From Brevibacterium moorei (GTDB taxonomy: Bacteria > Actinomycetota > Actinomycetes > Actinomycetales > Brevibacteriaceae), in the NCBI RefSeq assembly GCF_024580735.1, contig NZ_JANIJX010000021.1, positions 1 through 64,000 of the forward strand: a stretch of 64,000 nt of DNA, in the 5' to 3' direction. Of the stretch, positions 38,453 to 47,487 are shown one piece after another. The stretch's first letter is position 1. Each line of letters starts with the position of its first letter. Made by a program: the position numbers and the translations under genes. The notes beneath the pieces were generated by a model. It did no database searches. It had not been told where the DNA came from and worked only from the letters and a program-made list of their open reading frames with translations.

Positions 38453-39169
38453 TCAGATGGTGAGCATATTCCACACGAGTCGGGCCGAAACCGAGGTCGC
38501 CGCCAGCAGGACCAGGGCCATGAGCACGATCCACAGCCAGGCGGGCACCCCGGTGGCCTGTGCCAGGATCGCCGCGTCCGAGGATGCCAGGTCCCGGCGC
38601 CGGTGCGCTGCCAGCAGGTTCCCCAGTCCCCGGTAGGCGCCCACCAACAGGAACAGTCCCAGGCCTCCCACCACGTACCCCAGCAGGACGCCGGGCACGT
38701 AAAGCGCTGCCAGACAGGCCGCGGCCACGACCAGCACGTCGAGCGCGATGGCCAGGAAGCCGCGCATGAACACCAGGCAGACCAGGAGCAGTGCGCCGCC
38801 GAGCACCAGGGCCAGGCCGGCACGCCCGAAGCAGGCGGCGGTGATGAACAGCGCGCCCACCACGGCCGGCGCCGGATAGCCCCAGAAGGTGGAGAACGGT
38901 GCGCTGGCCGCGGTGCCGCGCGAGCTGGTCAGGCCCGAATGGTCACCGGAGACCCGGATCGCCACCCGGCGCCGCCCGCGCAGCAGGCCCGTGAGCCCGT
39001 GGCCCAGTTCGTGGACCACCGTGACCACGAGCCCCGCATAGCGCCACAGCGGGGGCACCACCACCAGCGCCAGGACTATCCCGGCGGTCACCAGGAGCGC
39101 CTGCGGAGCGGCCGGGGCGGGGGTGGGGGAGGTCAGGACGGTCAGCAGACGGCCGGGGATCTCTTCCAT
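38453..39169 (-). CDS. M50-like membrane metalloprotease family protein
   Basis: The protein of about 238 residues has six or so TM helices and an H-E-L-G-H zinc-binding motif at the end of the second one, as in M50 (site-2 protease-like) peptidases. An R-x-S-G-D-H-S-G-L-T segment follows. The C-terminal N/D-P-G motif of classical M50 enzymes is not obvious, so catalytic activity is uncertain. Starts at 39169, 39178, or 39247 (overlapping the DUF721 stop) are all possible. It follows the recF-DUF721 pair on the same strand and ends about 200 bases before gyrB. Confidence 0.7.
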   Translation of the reverse strand: MEEIPGRLLTVLTSPTPAPAAPQALLVTAGIVLALVVVPPLWRYAGLVVTVVHELGHGLTGLLRGRRRVAIRVSGDHSGLTSSRGTAASAPFSTFWGYPAPAVVGALFITAACFGRAGLALVLGGALLLVCLVFMRGFLAIALDVLVVAAACLAALYVPGVLLGYVVGGLGLFLLVGAYRGLGNLLAAHRRRDLASSDAAILAQATGVPAWLWIVLMALVLLAATSVSARLVWNMLTI

Positions 39170-39239
39170 GAACACCATCTTCACAGCCGGGCCTGGCAGG
39201 AGGCCGAGGAGGCCACCCGGGGGAGTTGGGTGCAGGGGA

Positions 39240-39749
39240 CTAGCCATAGGTGTCGCGGGGCCCCCGGCCCTTGATGGAACGGCGCCCATGACTCCACGAC
39301 TTCTGCTTCGGCCCCAGGATCTCGATATCGTCGATCACCCGGTGTCCCAGTTCGCGTTCGAGGCGGTCCAACAGGGAGAACGTCATGATCTTCAGCTGGG
39401 TGGCCCAGGTCGTCGAGCTCGCGCGCACCGTCAGCTTGGGCGGGTCGATCTTCACCGGTTCGCAGTGCTCGGCCACCTCGGGGCCCACCAGGCGCGGCCA
39501 GGAGCCCAGCAGCATCCCCACATCCAACTGGGTCCGCCAACCGTAATCGCGGGTCAGCACGGCCAGGTCGTCCGCCAGTTTCCGCGGATCCCTGGCATCG
39601 GCGCCCGCCCCGGAGTACTGGGGTTCGCGGATGCCGCGCGGAGTCCGGCGGAAACTGCCGGAGTAACCGGGGCGCGAACCCTCACCCATCCGCCTGACCC
39701 GGTCGAGGGCCTCGAGCGCGGCCAGGGGCGGTTCGTCCTGTGCGGTCAT
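39240..39749 (-). CDS. DUF721 / DciA-like protein (helicase loader family)
   Basis: The 169-residue protein has a basic, disordered N-terminus. The C-terminal DUF721 domain reads L-L-G-S-W-P-R-L-V-G-P-E-V-A-E-H, then L-T-V-R-A-S-S-T-T-W-A-T-Q-L and L-G-P-K at the end. DciA-family proteins load or assist the replicative helicase DnaB in most bacteria lacking DnaC. The gene overlaps recF by four bases, the standard actinomycete position between recF and gyrB. Confidence 0.9.
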   Translation of the reverse strand: MTAQDEPPLAALEALDRVRRMGEGSRPGYSGSFRRTPRGIREPQYSGAGADARDPRKLADDLAVLTRDYGWRTQLDVGMLLGSWPRLVGPEVAEHCEPVKIDPPKLTVRASSTTWATQLKIMTFSLLDRLERELGHRVIDDIEILGPKQKSWSHGRRSIKGRGPRDTYG

Positions 39750-40879
39750 GCCGTCCCCGCATCCGCGGCGGACAGGTCGATCCGGGCGCCGGCCAGGTTC
39801 TCCGGGATGTCGGCGGCCACCGCGGCGGTGATGAGCACCTGCTGGGCACCGGCGACCATCTGGGCCAGCCGGGTGCGCCGACCCGCATCCAGTTCGGCGA
39901 ACACATCGTCGAGCACCAGCACCGGTTGCCCGTCCTCGTCGCCGGCGTCATCGCGCAGCACCTGCCACCCGGCCAGCCGCAGGGCCAGGGCCAGGGACCA
40001 GCTCTCGCCGTGGCTGGCATAGCCCTTGGCCGGCACGCCGCCGATGAGTAGTTCGACATCGTCGCGCTGCGGTCCCACCAGAGTCAGGCCCCGGTCGATC
40101 TCCTTGCTCCGCCGGGAGGCCACGGCCTCGACGATCGCGTCCTCGTACCCGGCGGTGGTGTCCAGCCCCGTGTAGTCGATCCGGCTGGTGTAGCGCGCCG
40201 CAGCGTCCTGGCGCTCGGGCCGGGCGTCCAGGGCCACGGCCTTGAAGTCCCTGGTCAGGGGCGCAGCCAGGCGCTCCACCAGGTTCCGCCGCCCCATCAC
40301 CAATTGTGCGGCGGCCTGGGCGAAGGCCCTATCCCAGATGTCCAGGGTCGATTCCAGTGCGGGGTCGGGCCGGTTCTTCAGGCTTTTGAGCAGGGCGTTG
40401 CGCTGTTTGAGGGCCCGGTCGAAATCGCTGAGCACAGCGGCATAGCGCGGCGCTCCCTGGACCAGCAGGGTGTCGAGGAAGTCGCGCCGCCCTGCCGGAT
40501 CCCCCTTGACCAGGTCCAGATCCTCCGGGGCGAAGACGACGGTGGGCAGCAGGCCCAGGACGTCGCGGGTGCGCACGGGCTGCCGGTTGATCCTGGCCCG
40601 GTTGGCGCCCTTGGCCTTGATCGTGATGTCGAGGGTGACCGAACGCGGGCCGCGGTGGGCCAGCAGCGACACGACACCGGATTCGCATCCGACGCGCACC
40701 AGCGGCACATCATTGGCCACCCGATGGGAGCGCAGGGTCGAGACATAGCCCAGCGCCTCGACGAGATTGGTCTTGCCCCAGCCGTTGGGCGCGACGAACG
40801 TCGTCACGCCGGGGCGCAGATCGAGTTCGAGGTGCTCATACGACCGGAAGTCGTGCAGGGCCAGTTTGGATACCCACAT
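39746..40879 (-). CDS. recF: DNA replication and repair protein RecF
   Basis: The 377-residue SMC-like ATPase has Walker A P-N-G-W-G-K-T-N near residues 32-39, the R-R-D-F-L-D signature in the middle, the S-H-G-E-S-W-S-L-A-L-A-L-R ABC-type signature and Walker B V-L-V-L-D-D-V-F-A-E-L-D. It helps load RecA at gapped DNA. The gene begins 33 bases after dnaN and overlaps the DUF721 gene. Confidence 0.96.
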   Translation of the reverse strand: MWVSKLALHDFRSYEHLELDLRPGVTTFVAPNGWGKTNLVEALGYVSTLRSHRVANDVPLVRVGCESGVVSLLAHRGPRSVTLDITIKAKGANRARINRQPVRTRDVLGLLPTVVFAPEDLDLVKGDPAGRRDFLDTLLVQGAPRYAAVLSDFDRALKQRNALLKSLKNRPDPALESTLDIWDRAFAQAAAQLVMGRRNLVERLAAPLTRDFKAVALDARPERQDAAARYTSRIDYTGLDTTAGYEDAIVEAVASRRSKEIDRGLTLVGPQRDDVELLIGGVPAKGYASHGESWSLALALRLAGWQVLRDDAGDEDGQPVLVLDDVFAELDAGRRTRLAQMVAGAQQVLITAAVAADIPENLAGARIDLSAADAGTA

Positions 40880-40912
40880 AGCGCTAGCGACCCTACCCGG
40901 GTCAGTGCCCGG

Positions 40913-42076
40913 TCAGAAGCGGATGATCGGCATGAGCAGGTACCGATAGGTGGAATCGTATTCGCCGTCGAGCTCCTGCTGGCCGGTGATGACGACGGGC
41001 TTCTTCGGTTCCGTCAACGAGAACCGCACGAAGGGCGTATCGATCTGGGCCAGTCCGTCGGCGATGAAGTGCGGGTTGAAGCCTGTGGTGATGTTCTCCC
41101 CGTCGATCGTCGCCGGCAGCGCCTCCGAGGCCTGGGCGTCATCGCCCTGGCCGGCCCGCAGGGTCAGCGCGCCGTCGGCGAATTCGAAGCGGATGGGGGT
41201 GTTGCGCTCGGCGACCAGGGAGACGCGCCGCACGGCCTCGCGCAGGGCGGAGGTCTCCAGGATCGCGGAGATCGAGGCCTCTTTGGGGAACAGTGAGCGC
41301 ACCTTCGGGTAATCGCCCTCGACCAGCAGTGAGGTCATGACCCGGCCGTTCGAGGAAATCGCCAGCATGTCCTTGCCACCGGATTCCGCCAGCGCGATCT
41401 GGATGTCCCCGCCCATGGCCTTGGCGGCATCCGTCAGCGTCTTCCCGCGCACCAGGGCGTTGGCCTCGAAATCAGCGGCCTTGGGATTCCACATGAATTC
41501 GCGGACCGCCAGGCGGTAGCGGTCGGTCGCCAGCAGGGTCACGGTGTTGCCGGTGATCTCCATCCGCACGCTGGTCAGGATCGGCAGGGTGTCGTCCTTG
41601 CTCGTGGCCACGCCGACCTGGTTGACCGCGTGCTGGAAGGCCTCGGCGCCGACCACGCCGGTGGTCGCGGGGACCTGTGGCAGAGCCGGGTACTCGTCGA
41701 CGGGCATCGTCATCAGGGTGAAGCGGGAGGAGCCGCAGTTGACCGTGACCTTGTTCTCCTGCAGTTCCAGGGTCACCGGCTGTGCCGGCAGCGCTCGGGA
41801 GATCTCGGCGAGCAACTTGCCGGAGACCAGGAAGGTACCCGGCACCTCGACCTCGGCGGCGATTTCGGCGCGGGCCGATACTTCGTAGTCGAAAACGGCC
41901 AGGTGCACGGAACCCGCGGGATCGGCGGTGATGAGGATGCCGGTGAGCACGGGAACGGCGGGACGCTGGGGGAGTGTCTTGGTGGTCCAGGTGACCGCTT
42001 CGGCCAGAATGTCCCGTTCCACCTTGAACTTCACAGTCGGTGCGGCCTCAGCGTTCACGTCTCTCCCGAAATCCAT
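40913..42076 (-). CDS. dnaN: DNA polymerase III beta subunit (sliding clamp)
   Basis: The 387-residue protein contains the three clamp domains (conserved V-K-F-K-V-E-R-D-I-L-A-E-A-V start, R-Y-R-L-A-V in domain 2, and the Y-L-L-M-P-I-R C-terminus that forms part of the partner-binding pocket). The listed ATG at 42076 lacks a good ribosome site; a GTG at 42058 behind GGGAGA is a realistic alternative and would remove six residues. It is separated from dnaA by the 623-base putative oriC. Confidence 0.97.
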   Translation of the reverse strand: MDFGRDVNAEAAPTVKFKVERDILAEAVTWTTKTLPQRPAVPVLTGILITADPAGSVHLAVFDYEVSARAEIAAEVEVPGTFLVSGKLLAEISRALPAQPVTLELQENKVTVNCGSSRFTLMTMPVDEYPALPQVPATTGVVGAEAFQHAVNQVGVATSKDDTLPILTSVRMEITGNTVTLLATDRYRLAVREFMWNPKAADFEANALVRGKTLTDAAKAMGGDIQIALAESGGKDMLAISSNGRVMTSLLVEGDYPKVRSLFPKEASISAILETSALREAVRRVSLVAERNTPIRFEFADGALTLRAGQGDDAQASEALPATIDGENITTGFNPHFIADGLAQIDTPFVRFSLTEPKKPVVITGQQELDGEYDSTYRYLLMPIIRF

Positions 42077-42699
42077 CGTCTACAGGGTTGTGCGCCGCCC
42101 ATGCGCTGCAGCGGCAGACGCACTCATGCGCGCGGACTCCCCATCCTATCGCACCGGGGAATCGGCAAAAGCCCTGGTTTCTCAGGTGCGTGCAAAAACG
42201 CACACCCTATTTCGCTCCAGCCGACAGTACGACGATTCCCGACCCCCTAGTCATCGGACAACTTTCGGGTTGGTTTGCGGAGGTCATCCGATGAATCTCC
42301 CTGATTCATCCAAAGACTCACAGGTGGATACACATGTGCAAAACTGCGCATTCCTGCTCCTCAGAGCTTTTCACTCTCCTCGAGGAGCCCCGGTGGCCTT
42401 GGCTCCCGGGGCAATGCGCGGCGGGCCCTCTTGAATGTCGAGTTGGAATATCAGTAGTAGTCGTAGCCGGTGTGGAACTTGTGGAGAAGAGCTCTCCTGC
42501 CCAGTAATGACGCGGGATAGCGGCCTTCTTCCCACGGTGGGAAACCTGTGGAGGATCTCAGGACGGGGTGTGGACGCCTGTGGACGGTTGAATCGTTCTT
42601 CCACAGTCATCCACAGGCCGGTCTGGAACTGTTCATTCACCCCTACCCAGGCTTGGACGGGTTAACCACAGGTTTATCCACACCTGTTGACTACCGGTT
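42077..42699. promoter_or_regulatory. dnaA-dnaN intergenic region: putative oriC
   Basis: No gene fits here. The stretch is rich in DnaA-box-like 9-mers in both directions: a perfect TTATCCACA at 42674-42682, TCATCCACA at 42607-42615, TGTGGACGG at 42579-42587, TGTGGACGC at 42569-42577, and weaker TGTGGAGAA/TGTGGAGGA sites near 42479 and 42547. Most cluster in the 230 bases nearest dnaA. Position between dnaA and dnaN matches experimentally mapped origins of other actinomycetes. An obvious AT-rich unwinding element is not visible. Confidence 0.75.
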
Positions 42700-44268
42700 C
42701 TACAGATGATGATGCTGTTTGAGGCGGTTTGTCAGTTCCGTGACCTGCGTGTAGATGGCCCTCCGTTCCGTCATCTGTGTGCGGATCTTCTTGTTCGCGT
42801 GCATCACCGTCGTGTGGTCGCGGCCTCCGAATTCCTGGCCGATCTTCGGCAGGGACAGGTCGGTCAGTTCCCGGCACAGGTACATGGCGATCTGCCTGGC
42901 GGTGGTCAGGGTGCGTGAGCGGCTGCTGCCCTTGAGATCGTCGATCGTCAGGTGGAAGTAACCCGCCACCTGGCCCATGATGTCCGCCGGGGTGATCTCC
43001 GGAGTGTCGTCCTGGCTGATGAAGTCCTTGAGCACCGTTTCGGCCAGGCTCACGTCGATCGTCTGCGAATTGAGGTTCGCGAAGGCGGTGACGCGGATCA
43101 GGGCGCCCTCGAGCTCGCGGATGTTCGAGGAGATCCGCGATGCGATGTACTCCAGCACGTCGTCGGGCACCTTGAGGTTCTCGCCCAGGGCCTTGTTGCG
43201 CAGGATGGCGAAGCGGGTCTCCAAGTCCGGCGGCTGCACATCCGTCAGCAGACCCCATTCGAAGCGGGACCGCAGACGCTCCTCGAAGCCCTTGAGCATC
43301 TTGGGCGGCTGATCCGAGGAGATCACGACCTGTTTGTGTTCGTTGTGCAGTGCATTGAACGTATGGAAGAACTCCTCGACCGTGGCGTCCTTGCCCTGTA
43401 GGAACTGAATGTCGTCGATCATCAGGATGTCGACTTCACGGTAGCGGCGCTGGAAGGCCGGGCGCAGCGAGTTCGAGGTCGTCGACGAGCCGATCGTGTT
43501 GATGAAGTCGTTGACGAATTCCTCGCTGGACACGTAGCGGACCCGGATATTGGGGTACAGCTGGGCTGCGTAATGGCCGATCGCATGCAGCAGGTGGGTC
43601 TTGCCCAGTCCCGAATCGCCGTAGATGAACAGCGGGTTGTATGCCTTGGCCGGCTGTTCTGCCACCGCGAAGGCCGCAGCATGGGCGAACCGGTTGGACG
43701 CGCCGATGACGAAGGAGTCGAAGGTGTACTTGGGGTTGAGCTGGTCAACCCCGTTCCCGTCGATGGCGGGTGCCCGCCCCAGAGCGGGATCGCGGGCCGG
43801 TGCCGGCTCCGGGACCGTTGCGGTGGCGGGACCCCCGTATTCGTCACCGTGGATCTCCACCTGCCAGTAGTCCTCGGGACGGCCGGGGAAGGCGGGGGAG
43901 GGCGCCTGGCGACCCCCGTAGGAGCCGGGGCCGAACTGGGCCGGCTGCACGTGTTCCACGGTGTGGCTGCCCGAGGCGGATTCCGGGACATTCAGATCGG
44001 GTTCGACCGCGATCGCGAACGACACCTGGTGGCCCAGCACCCGTTCGAACTCGCGGGCCAGAGGTTCGCGCAGGCTGGTCTCCAGGGTGGTCCTGGTCAG
44101 GTCGTTGCGCACCGCCAGAACCACCAGTTGGTCACCCGCGAAGGCCTTGGGCTGTGCCAGGGACAGGAATCCCTTCTGGTGTGCGGTGATCGATTCGTCC
44201 TTGAAGAGGTTGCTGCGCACCTCCTGCCAGACGGCCGCTAGGTCGGGTTCGGACGGTGGGACGGACAA
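42700..44268 (-). CDS. dnaA: Chromosomal replication initiator DnaA
   Basis: The protein of about 522 residues has domain I (residues 1-90), a Pro/Gly-rich linker (about 95-175), and an AAA+ domain III with Walker [10 protein letters not shown] at 217-225 and Walker B I-L-M-I-D-D-I-Q. Domain IV carries the DnaA-box-binding signature [15 protein letters not shown] at 44268 after GGAGGTCC gives an N-terminus ([13 protein letters not shown]) typical of the family; the longer frame to 44415 would run into the DnaA-box cluster and is unlikely. DnaA sites on both sides suggest autoregulation. Confidence 0.96.
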   Translation of the reverse strand: MSVPPSEPDLAAVWQEVRSNLFKDESITAHQKGFLSLAQPKAFAGDQLVVLAVRNDLTRTTLETSLREPLAREFERVLGHQVSFAIAVEPDLNVPESASGSHTVEHVQPAQFGPGSYGGRQAPSPAFPGRPEDYWQVEIHGDEYGGPATATVPEPAPARDPALGRAPAIDGNGVDQLNPKYTFDSFVIGASNRFAHAAAFAVAEQPAKAYNPLFIYGDSGLGKTHLLHAIGHYAAQLYPNIRVRYVSSEEFVNDFINTIGSSTTSNSLRPAFQRRYREVDILMIDDIQFLQGKDATVEEFFHTFNALHNEHKQVVISSDQPPKMLKGFEERLRSRFEWGLLTDVQPPDLETRFAILRNKALGENLKVPDDVLEYIASRISSNIRELEGALIRVTAFANLNSQTIDVSLAETVLKDFISQDDTPEITPADIMGQVAGYFHLTIDDLKGSSRSRTLTTARQIAMYLCRELTDLSLPKIGQEFGGRDHTTVMHANKKIRTQMTERRAIYTQVTELTNRLKQHHHL

Positions 44269-44841
44269 AGGACCTCCAAGTGGAATAGGGTTGTGCAGAT
44301 CCTGTGGACAACTGCGTGGACGTTCTTCCACATAGTTTTCCACACTTTGTGGAGAGATCCACACCCGGAACCGGATTTCCACACCGGTGGACAAGTCTGT
44401 GGAAATCACATCCATGTGATTGTTCCCCTCACTGCGGAACTAGCCCGGAAAACCGGGGCTCTGCGGCTTGGCCATCGGTGAACAGGGTGTTGACCGGTTC
44501 GGATCATGGTTGTGGACGATGGTCCCGGAGGGGCTGAATCCACAGGTGAGATGCCTCTCGTGTGGACAAGACAATCACAGCATGGACACTCCGCTGTGTA
44601 CGGTTTGTGGGTAACCCGTCCCGGTTTCCCCAGACGGGGAAGTTTTTCTCCACAATCTGGGGATAAACCGGTGGAAGAACGGCTGTAACCCGCTTTCCAC
44701 AAGGGAATGCGACGTGTGGACAGGATGCCGGGGAAGTCCTCGCAGTGGCAGCAAAAGGACCCGAAAAGGGTGCGATCGGCGCGGATCCGTGTGGAAAACC
44801 CGGTTGGAAGGTGAATCACATGGCAGCCGACCCTGTGGGAA
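44269..44841. promoter_or_regulatory. dnaA upstream region with a DnaA-box cluster
   Basis: This gene-free stretch holds many DnaA-box-like sites: TGTGGACAA at 44303-44311 and 44561-44569 (perfect reverse TTGTCCACA), TTTTCCACA at 44336-44344, TGTGGACGA at 44511-44519 and TGTGGAAAA at 44790-44798, plus weaker variants. They can serve autoregulation of dnaA and may form a second part of the origin. The dnaA promoter must lie here too, but I cannot pick its -10/-35 with confidence. Confidence 0.7.
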
Positions 44842-44871
44842 TTGACCGGCCCCCGCGCTACCGCCTAATAT
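44842..44871 (+). promoter_or_regulatory. Promoter of the rpmH-rnpA-yidD-yidC unit
   Basis: TTGACC at 44842-44847 and TAATAT at 44866-44871 are separated by 18 bases, a near-consensus vegetative promoter. It points at rpmH, whose start is about 160 bases downstream, implying a long 5' untranslated leader. Confidence 0.65.
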
Positions 44872-45029
44872 GGAGTGTCCTGTGTTGCGGGCCCGTTGAG
44901 TGTTGTCATCTTCCTTTTGGCCCTTCCTGCGCAGGGATGGAACCAGGTGGCCGACCTCGTGTCGGTCCCGCGGATCCTATCGAACCTGTGCGCCGCGCAG
45001 GGCAGACGTTCATACCACAAGGGAGAATC

Positions 45030-45167
45030 ATGACGAAGCGTACTTTCCAGCCGAACAACCGCAAGCGCTCCAAGACGCACGGCTTCCGCCTGCGCATGCG
45101 CACGCGTGCCGGCCGTTCGATCCTGGCCGCGCGCCGCCGTAAGGGCCGCAACAGCCTGTCGGCCTGA
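45030..45167 (+). CDS. rpmH: Ribosomal protein L34
   Basis: The 45-residue, strongly basic protein has the L34 signature [18 protein letters not shown] and [14 protein letters not shown] site lies just before the ATG. It is first in the conserved rpmH-rnpA-yidD-yidC-jag-rsmG order, divergent from dnaA. Confidence 0.99.
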   Translation: MTKRTFQPNNRKRSKTHGFRLRMRTRAGRSILAARRRKGRNSLSA

Positions 45168-45173
45168 CCGGCT

Positions 45174-45518
45174 TTGCTGCCCGCCGCGAATCGCGTCAGG
45201 TCCGGTGAGGATTTCCGCCGGACCTTCAAGCGCGGGACCGCCTCCGGTTCCCCGTTCGTGGTGCTGCACTATCTAGCAGACGAATCCCACGCTGTGCGCG
45301 TGGGATTCGTCGTATCCAAGGCCGTGGGAAACGCGGTGGTCCGCAACCGGACCAAGCGCCGCCTGCGGGAGATCATGCACGCCCGCCTGGACTCCCTACC
45401 CGCGGGCCTGTACGTCCTCCGGGTCAAACCGGCGGCCGCCGGCGCGGGCTTCGCGCAGCTCGATGCCACGGTCGACGGGCTGCTGGCCCGTGCCCGGCGC
45501 AAGAACCGGCGTGACTGA
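45174..45518 (+). CDS. rnpA: Ribonuclease P protein component
   Basis: The 114-residue basic protein contains the RnpA signature R-N-R-T-K-R-R-L-R-E near residues 59-68 and the early F-R-R-T-F-K-R-G segment. It assists the RNase P RNA in tRNA 5'-end maturation. The start is a TTG six bases after rpmH; no ATG or GTG fits better. YidD follows after nine bases. Confidence 0.95.
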   Translation: MLPAANRVRSGEDFRRTFKRGTASGSPFVVLHYLADESHAVRVGFVVSKAVGNAVVRNRTKRRLREIMHARLDSLPAGLYVLRVKPAAAGAGFAQLDATVDGLLARARRKNRRD

Positions 45519-45527
45519 GGTCCTTCT

Positions 45528-45878
45528 ATGAAGGCATACGAGTCCACCCCATCGTCCTTGCCACCCTATCCGCGGGGCGCCGCGGGCCCGGTCCGGTTGG
45601 GCTATGTCCTGCGGATCGCACCGCGGATGCCCTTCGTCTGGTTCATGCGGGCCTACCGCCGCCTCGTATCGCCGTTGTACGGGGATGTGTGCAAGTACTA
45701 CCCCAGCTGTTCCAAATACGCCCTGGACGCGTTCGAGGTGACCGGCGCGATCCGCGGTACCGGGCTGACCGTCTGGCGTCTGCTGCGCTGCAATCCGTTC
45801 TCGCACGGCGGGGTCGACCATGTGCACGGTTCCTATGCGGACCGGCAGAGCGCCCGAATATGGGGTGGCGGCGCGTGA
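45528..45878 (+). CDS. yidD: Membrane protein insertion efficiency factor YidD
   Basis: The 116-residue protein has the YidD core R-A-Y-R-R-L-V-S-P-L-Y, K-Y-Y-P-S-C-S-K-Y-A, and R-L-L-R-C-N-P-F-S-H-G-G-V-D. It has an unusual N-terminal extension of about 40 residues compared with the typical 70-85-residue protein. YidD assists YidC-dependent insertion at the inner face of the membrane. Its stop overlaps a tiny ORF (TGATG) before yidC. Confidence 0.93.
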   Translation: MKAYESTPSSLPPYPRGAAGPVRLGYVLRIAPRMPFVWFMRAYRRLVSPLYGDVCKYYPSCSKYALDAFEVTGAIRGTGLTVWRLLRCNPFSHGGVDHVHGSYADRQSARIWGGGA

Positions 45879-45952
45879 TGGCAGAATATAGCGAGATGTT
45901 CGAGCACAAGACCCCGGCACCACCGGTGGTTAAGGAGAGAATGAATGGATAA
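45878..45952 (+). CDS. Possible 24-residue peptide coupling yidD to yidC
   Basis: An ATG overlapping the yidD stop (TGATG) opens a 24-codon frame whose TAA overlaps the yidC start (ATGGATAA). The yidC ribosome site (AAGGAGAG) lies within its last codons. Double overlap suggests it is a translational coupling peptide, though chance is possible. The sequence starts M-A-E-Y-S-E-M-F-E and has no recognised domain. Confidence 0.35.
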   Translation: MAEYSEMFEHKTPAPPVVKERMNG

Positions 45953-46910
45953 GATCCTCTTCCCCATCGAGTGGGTGGTGGCATGGATCATGACGATCTT
46001 CCACCAGATCTTCACCGCCATGGGCATGCCGGCCGATGGTGGCTGGACCTGGGTGTTGGCGATCGCCTTCCTGACGATCGTCGTGCGCGCGATCCTCATC
46101 CCGCTGTTCGTCTATCAGATCAAGGCCCAGCGCAAAATGCAGCTGATGCAGCCGGAGATCCAGAAGCTGCAGGCGAAGTACAAGGGCAAGAAGGACCAGT
46201 TCTCCCGCCAGCAGATGGCGGAGGAACAGCAGGCCCTGTTCAAGAAGCACGGGACCAATCCCTTCGCCTCCTGTCTGCCCCTGCTAGTGCAGATGCCGAT
46301 CTTCTTCTCGCTGTTCCGCGTCATCCGCTATACCAAGGACATCGCCGAGGGCCACCACGCCCCGATCGGCGGTCTGACCCACGAACTGGCGCAGCAGGCG
46401 GAGAACTCCACCCTGTTCGGCATCTTCCACCTGTCGGACACCTTCATGTCCGATGGCGTGCTGATCAAGATCTTCACCGCCATCCTCATCGTCGCGATGT
46501 CGGCCATGCAGTTCTTCACGCAGAAGCAGATGATGTCGAAGAACATGTCCGAGGCCGCGCTGAACAATCCGTTCATGCAGCAGCAGAAGATGCTGCTGTA
46601 TTTGATGCCCGTCATCTTCGCAGTGGGCGGCATCTACTTCCCGCTGGGTGTGCTGGTCTACTGGGTCGTGTCCAACGGTTGGACGATGGGTCAGCAGATG
46701 ATGGTGCTGCGCACCATGCCGACCCCCGGGTCCAAAGCGGAGAAGGAACTGCTGGCCCGCCGTGCCAAGAAGGGCAAGGGAATCGTCCCCGGTGTCACCT
46801 CGGGCGATGCTGCCACGGGTGGGGACCAGGACGCAGAGGACAGTCACAAGCCATCGGGTCAGCGGCAACAGCCCATGAGCAAGGCCCGTCAGAAGAAGAA
46901 CAAGAAGTGA
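45945..46910 (+). CDS. yidC: Membrane protein insertase YidC (Oxa1 family)
   Basis: The 321-residue protein has TM segments near residues 7-25, 30-55, 105-125, 165-185 and 215-240 and the Oxa1/YidC motifs P-E-I-Q-K-L-Q-A-K-Y-K-G-K and A-S-C-L-P-L-L-V-Q-M-P-I-F-F-S-L-F. The C-terminus is Lys-rich (ribosome contact). It lacks the large periplasmic domain of Gram-negative YidC, as usual for actinomycetes. It inserts membrane proteins with or without SecYEG. Confidence 0.96.
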   Translation: MDKILFPIEWVVAWIMTIFHQIFTAMGMPADGGWTWVLAIAFLTIVVRAILIPLFVYQIKAQRKMQLMQPEIQKLQAKYKGKKDQFSRQQMAEEQQALFKKHGTNPFASCLPLLVQMPIFFSLFRVIRYTKDIAEGHHAPIGGLTHELAQQAENSTLFGIFHLSDTFMSDGVLIKIFTAILIVAMSAMQFFTQKQMMSKNMSEAALNNPFMQQQKMLLYLMPVIFAVGGIYFPLGVLVYWVVSNGWTMGQQMMVLRTMPTPGSKAEKELLARRAKKGKGIVPGVTSGDAATGGDQDAEDSHKPSGQRQQPMSKARQKKNKK

Positions 46911-46923
46911 GGGGTCGTTCGTC

Positions 46924-47487
46924 ATGACCGAGGATCAGAGCACCCAGGACAAGAACATCGACCGGGATCCGGCGGCGGATACGACCGCTGCTGAGTCAAA
47001 GCCGGCCCGGCCCACCCGCTCCCAGCTGTTGGTGGAGGAGGGGGACATCGCCGCGGACTACTTGGAGGAGTTCCTCGATATCGCCGATATCGACGGCGAT
47101 ATCGACATCGATGTGGCCGACAACCGGCCCGAGGTCGCGATCGTGTGCGAGGACGACGATCACAATCTGTCCACCCTGGTGGGCCGGAACGGCCAGGTGC
47201 TCTCCGCCCTGCAGGAACTGACCAGGCTGGCCGTGCAGGCCTCGACCGGTCAGCGTTCGTGGCTGATGCTCGACATCGACGGCTACCGTGATTCGCGTAA
47301 GGTCGAATTGCGCCGTCGGGCCGATGAGGTCATCGAACAGGTCAGGGAATCGGGGGAGTCCTACAGCTTCCAGCCGATGAACTCCTTCGAGCGCAAGATC
47401 ATCCACGACCGGGTGTCCAAGGCCGGTCTGGCCTCGGACTCGGCGGGCGAGGGCGATGCCCGCCACGTCGTGGTGAGCCTGCCGTGA
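46924..47487 (+). CDS. Jag/KhpB-type KH-R3H RNA-binding protein
   Basis: The 187-residue protein has an acidic N-terminus, a KH-type domain (L-S-T-L-V-G-R-N-G-Q-V-L-S-A-L-Q near 80-95) and an R3H domain (M-N-S-F-E-R-K-I-I-H-D-R-V near 148-160). Actinomycete homologues sit between yidC and rsmG and bind RNA; no Jag N-terminal domain is present. Its stop overlaps rsmG by four bases. Confidence 0.92.
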   Translation: MTEDQSTQDKNIDRDPAADTTAAESKPARPTRSQLLVEEGDIAADYLEEFLDIADIDGDIDIDVADNRPEVAIVCEDDDHNLSTLVGRNGQVLSALQELTRLAVQASTGQRSWLMLDIDGYRDSRKVELRRRADEVIEQVRESGESYSFQPMNSFERKIIHDRVSKAGLASDSAGEGDARHVVVSLP

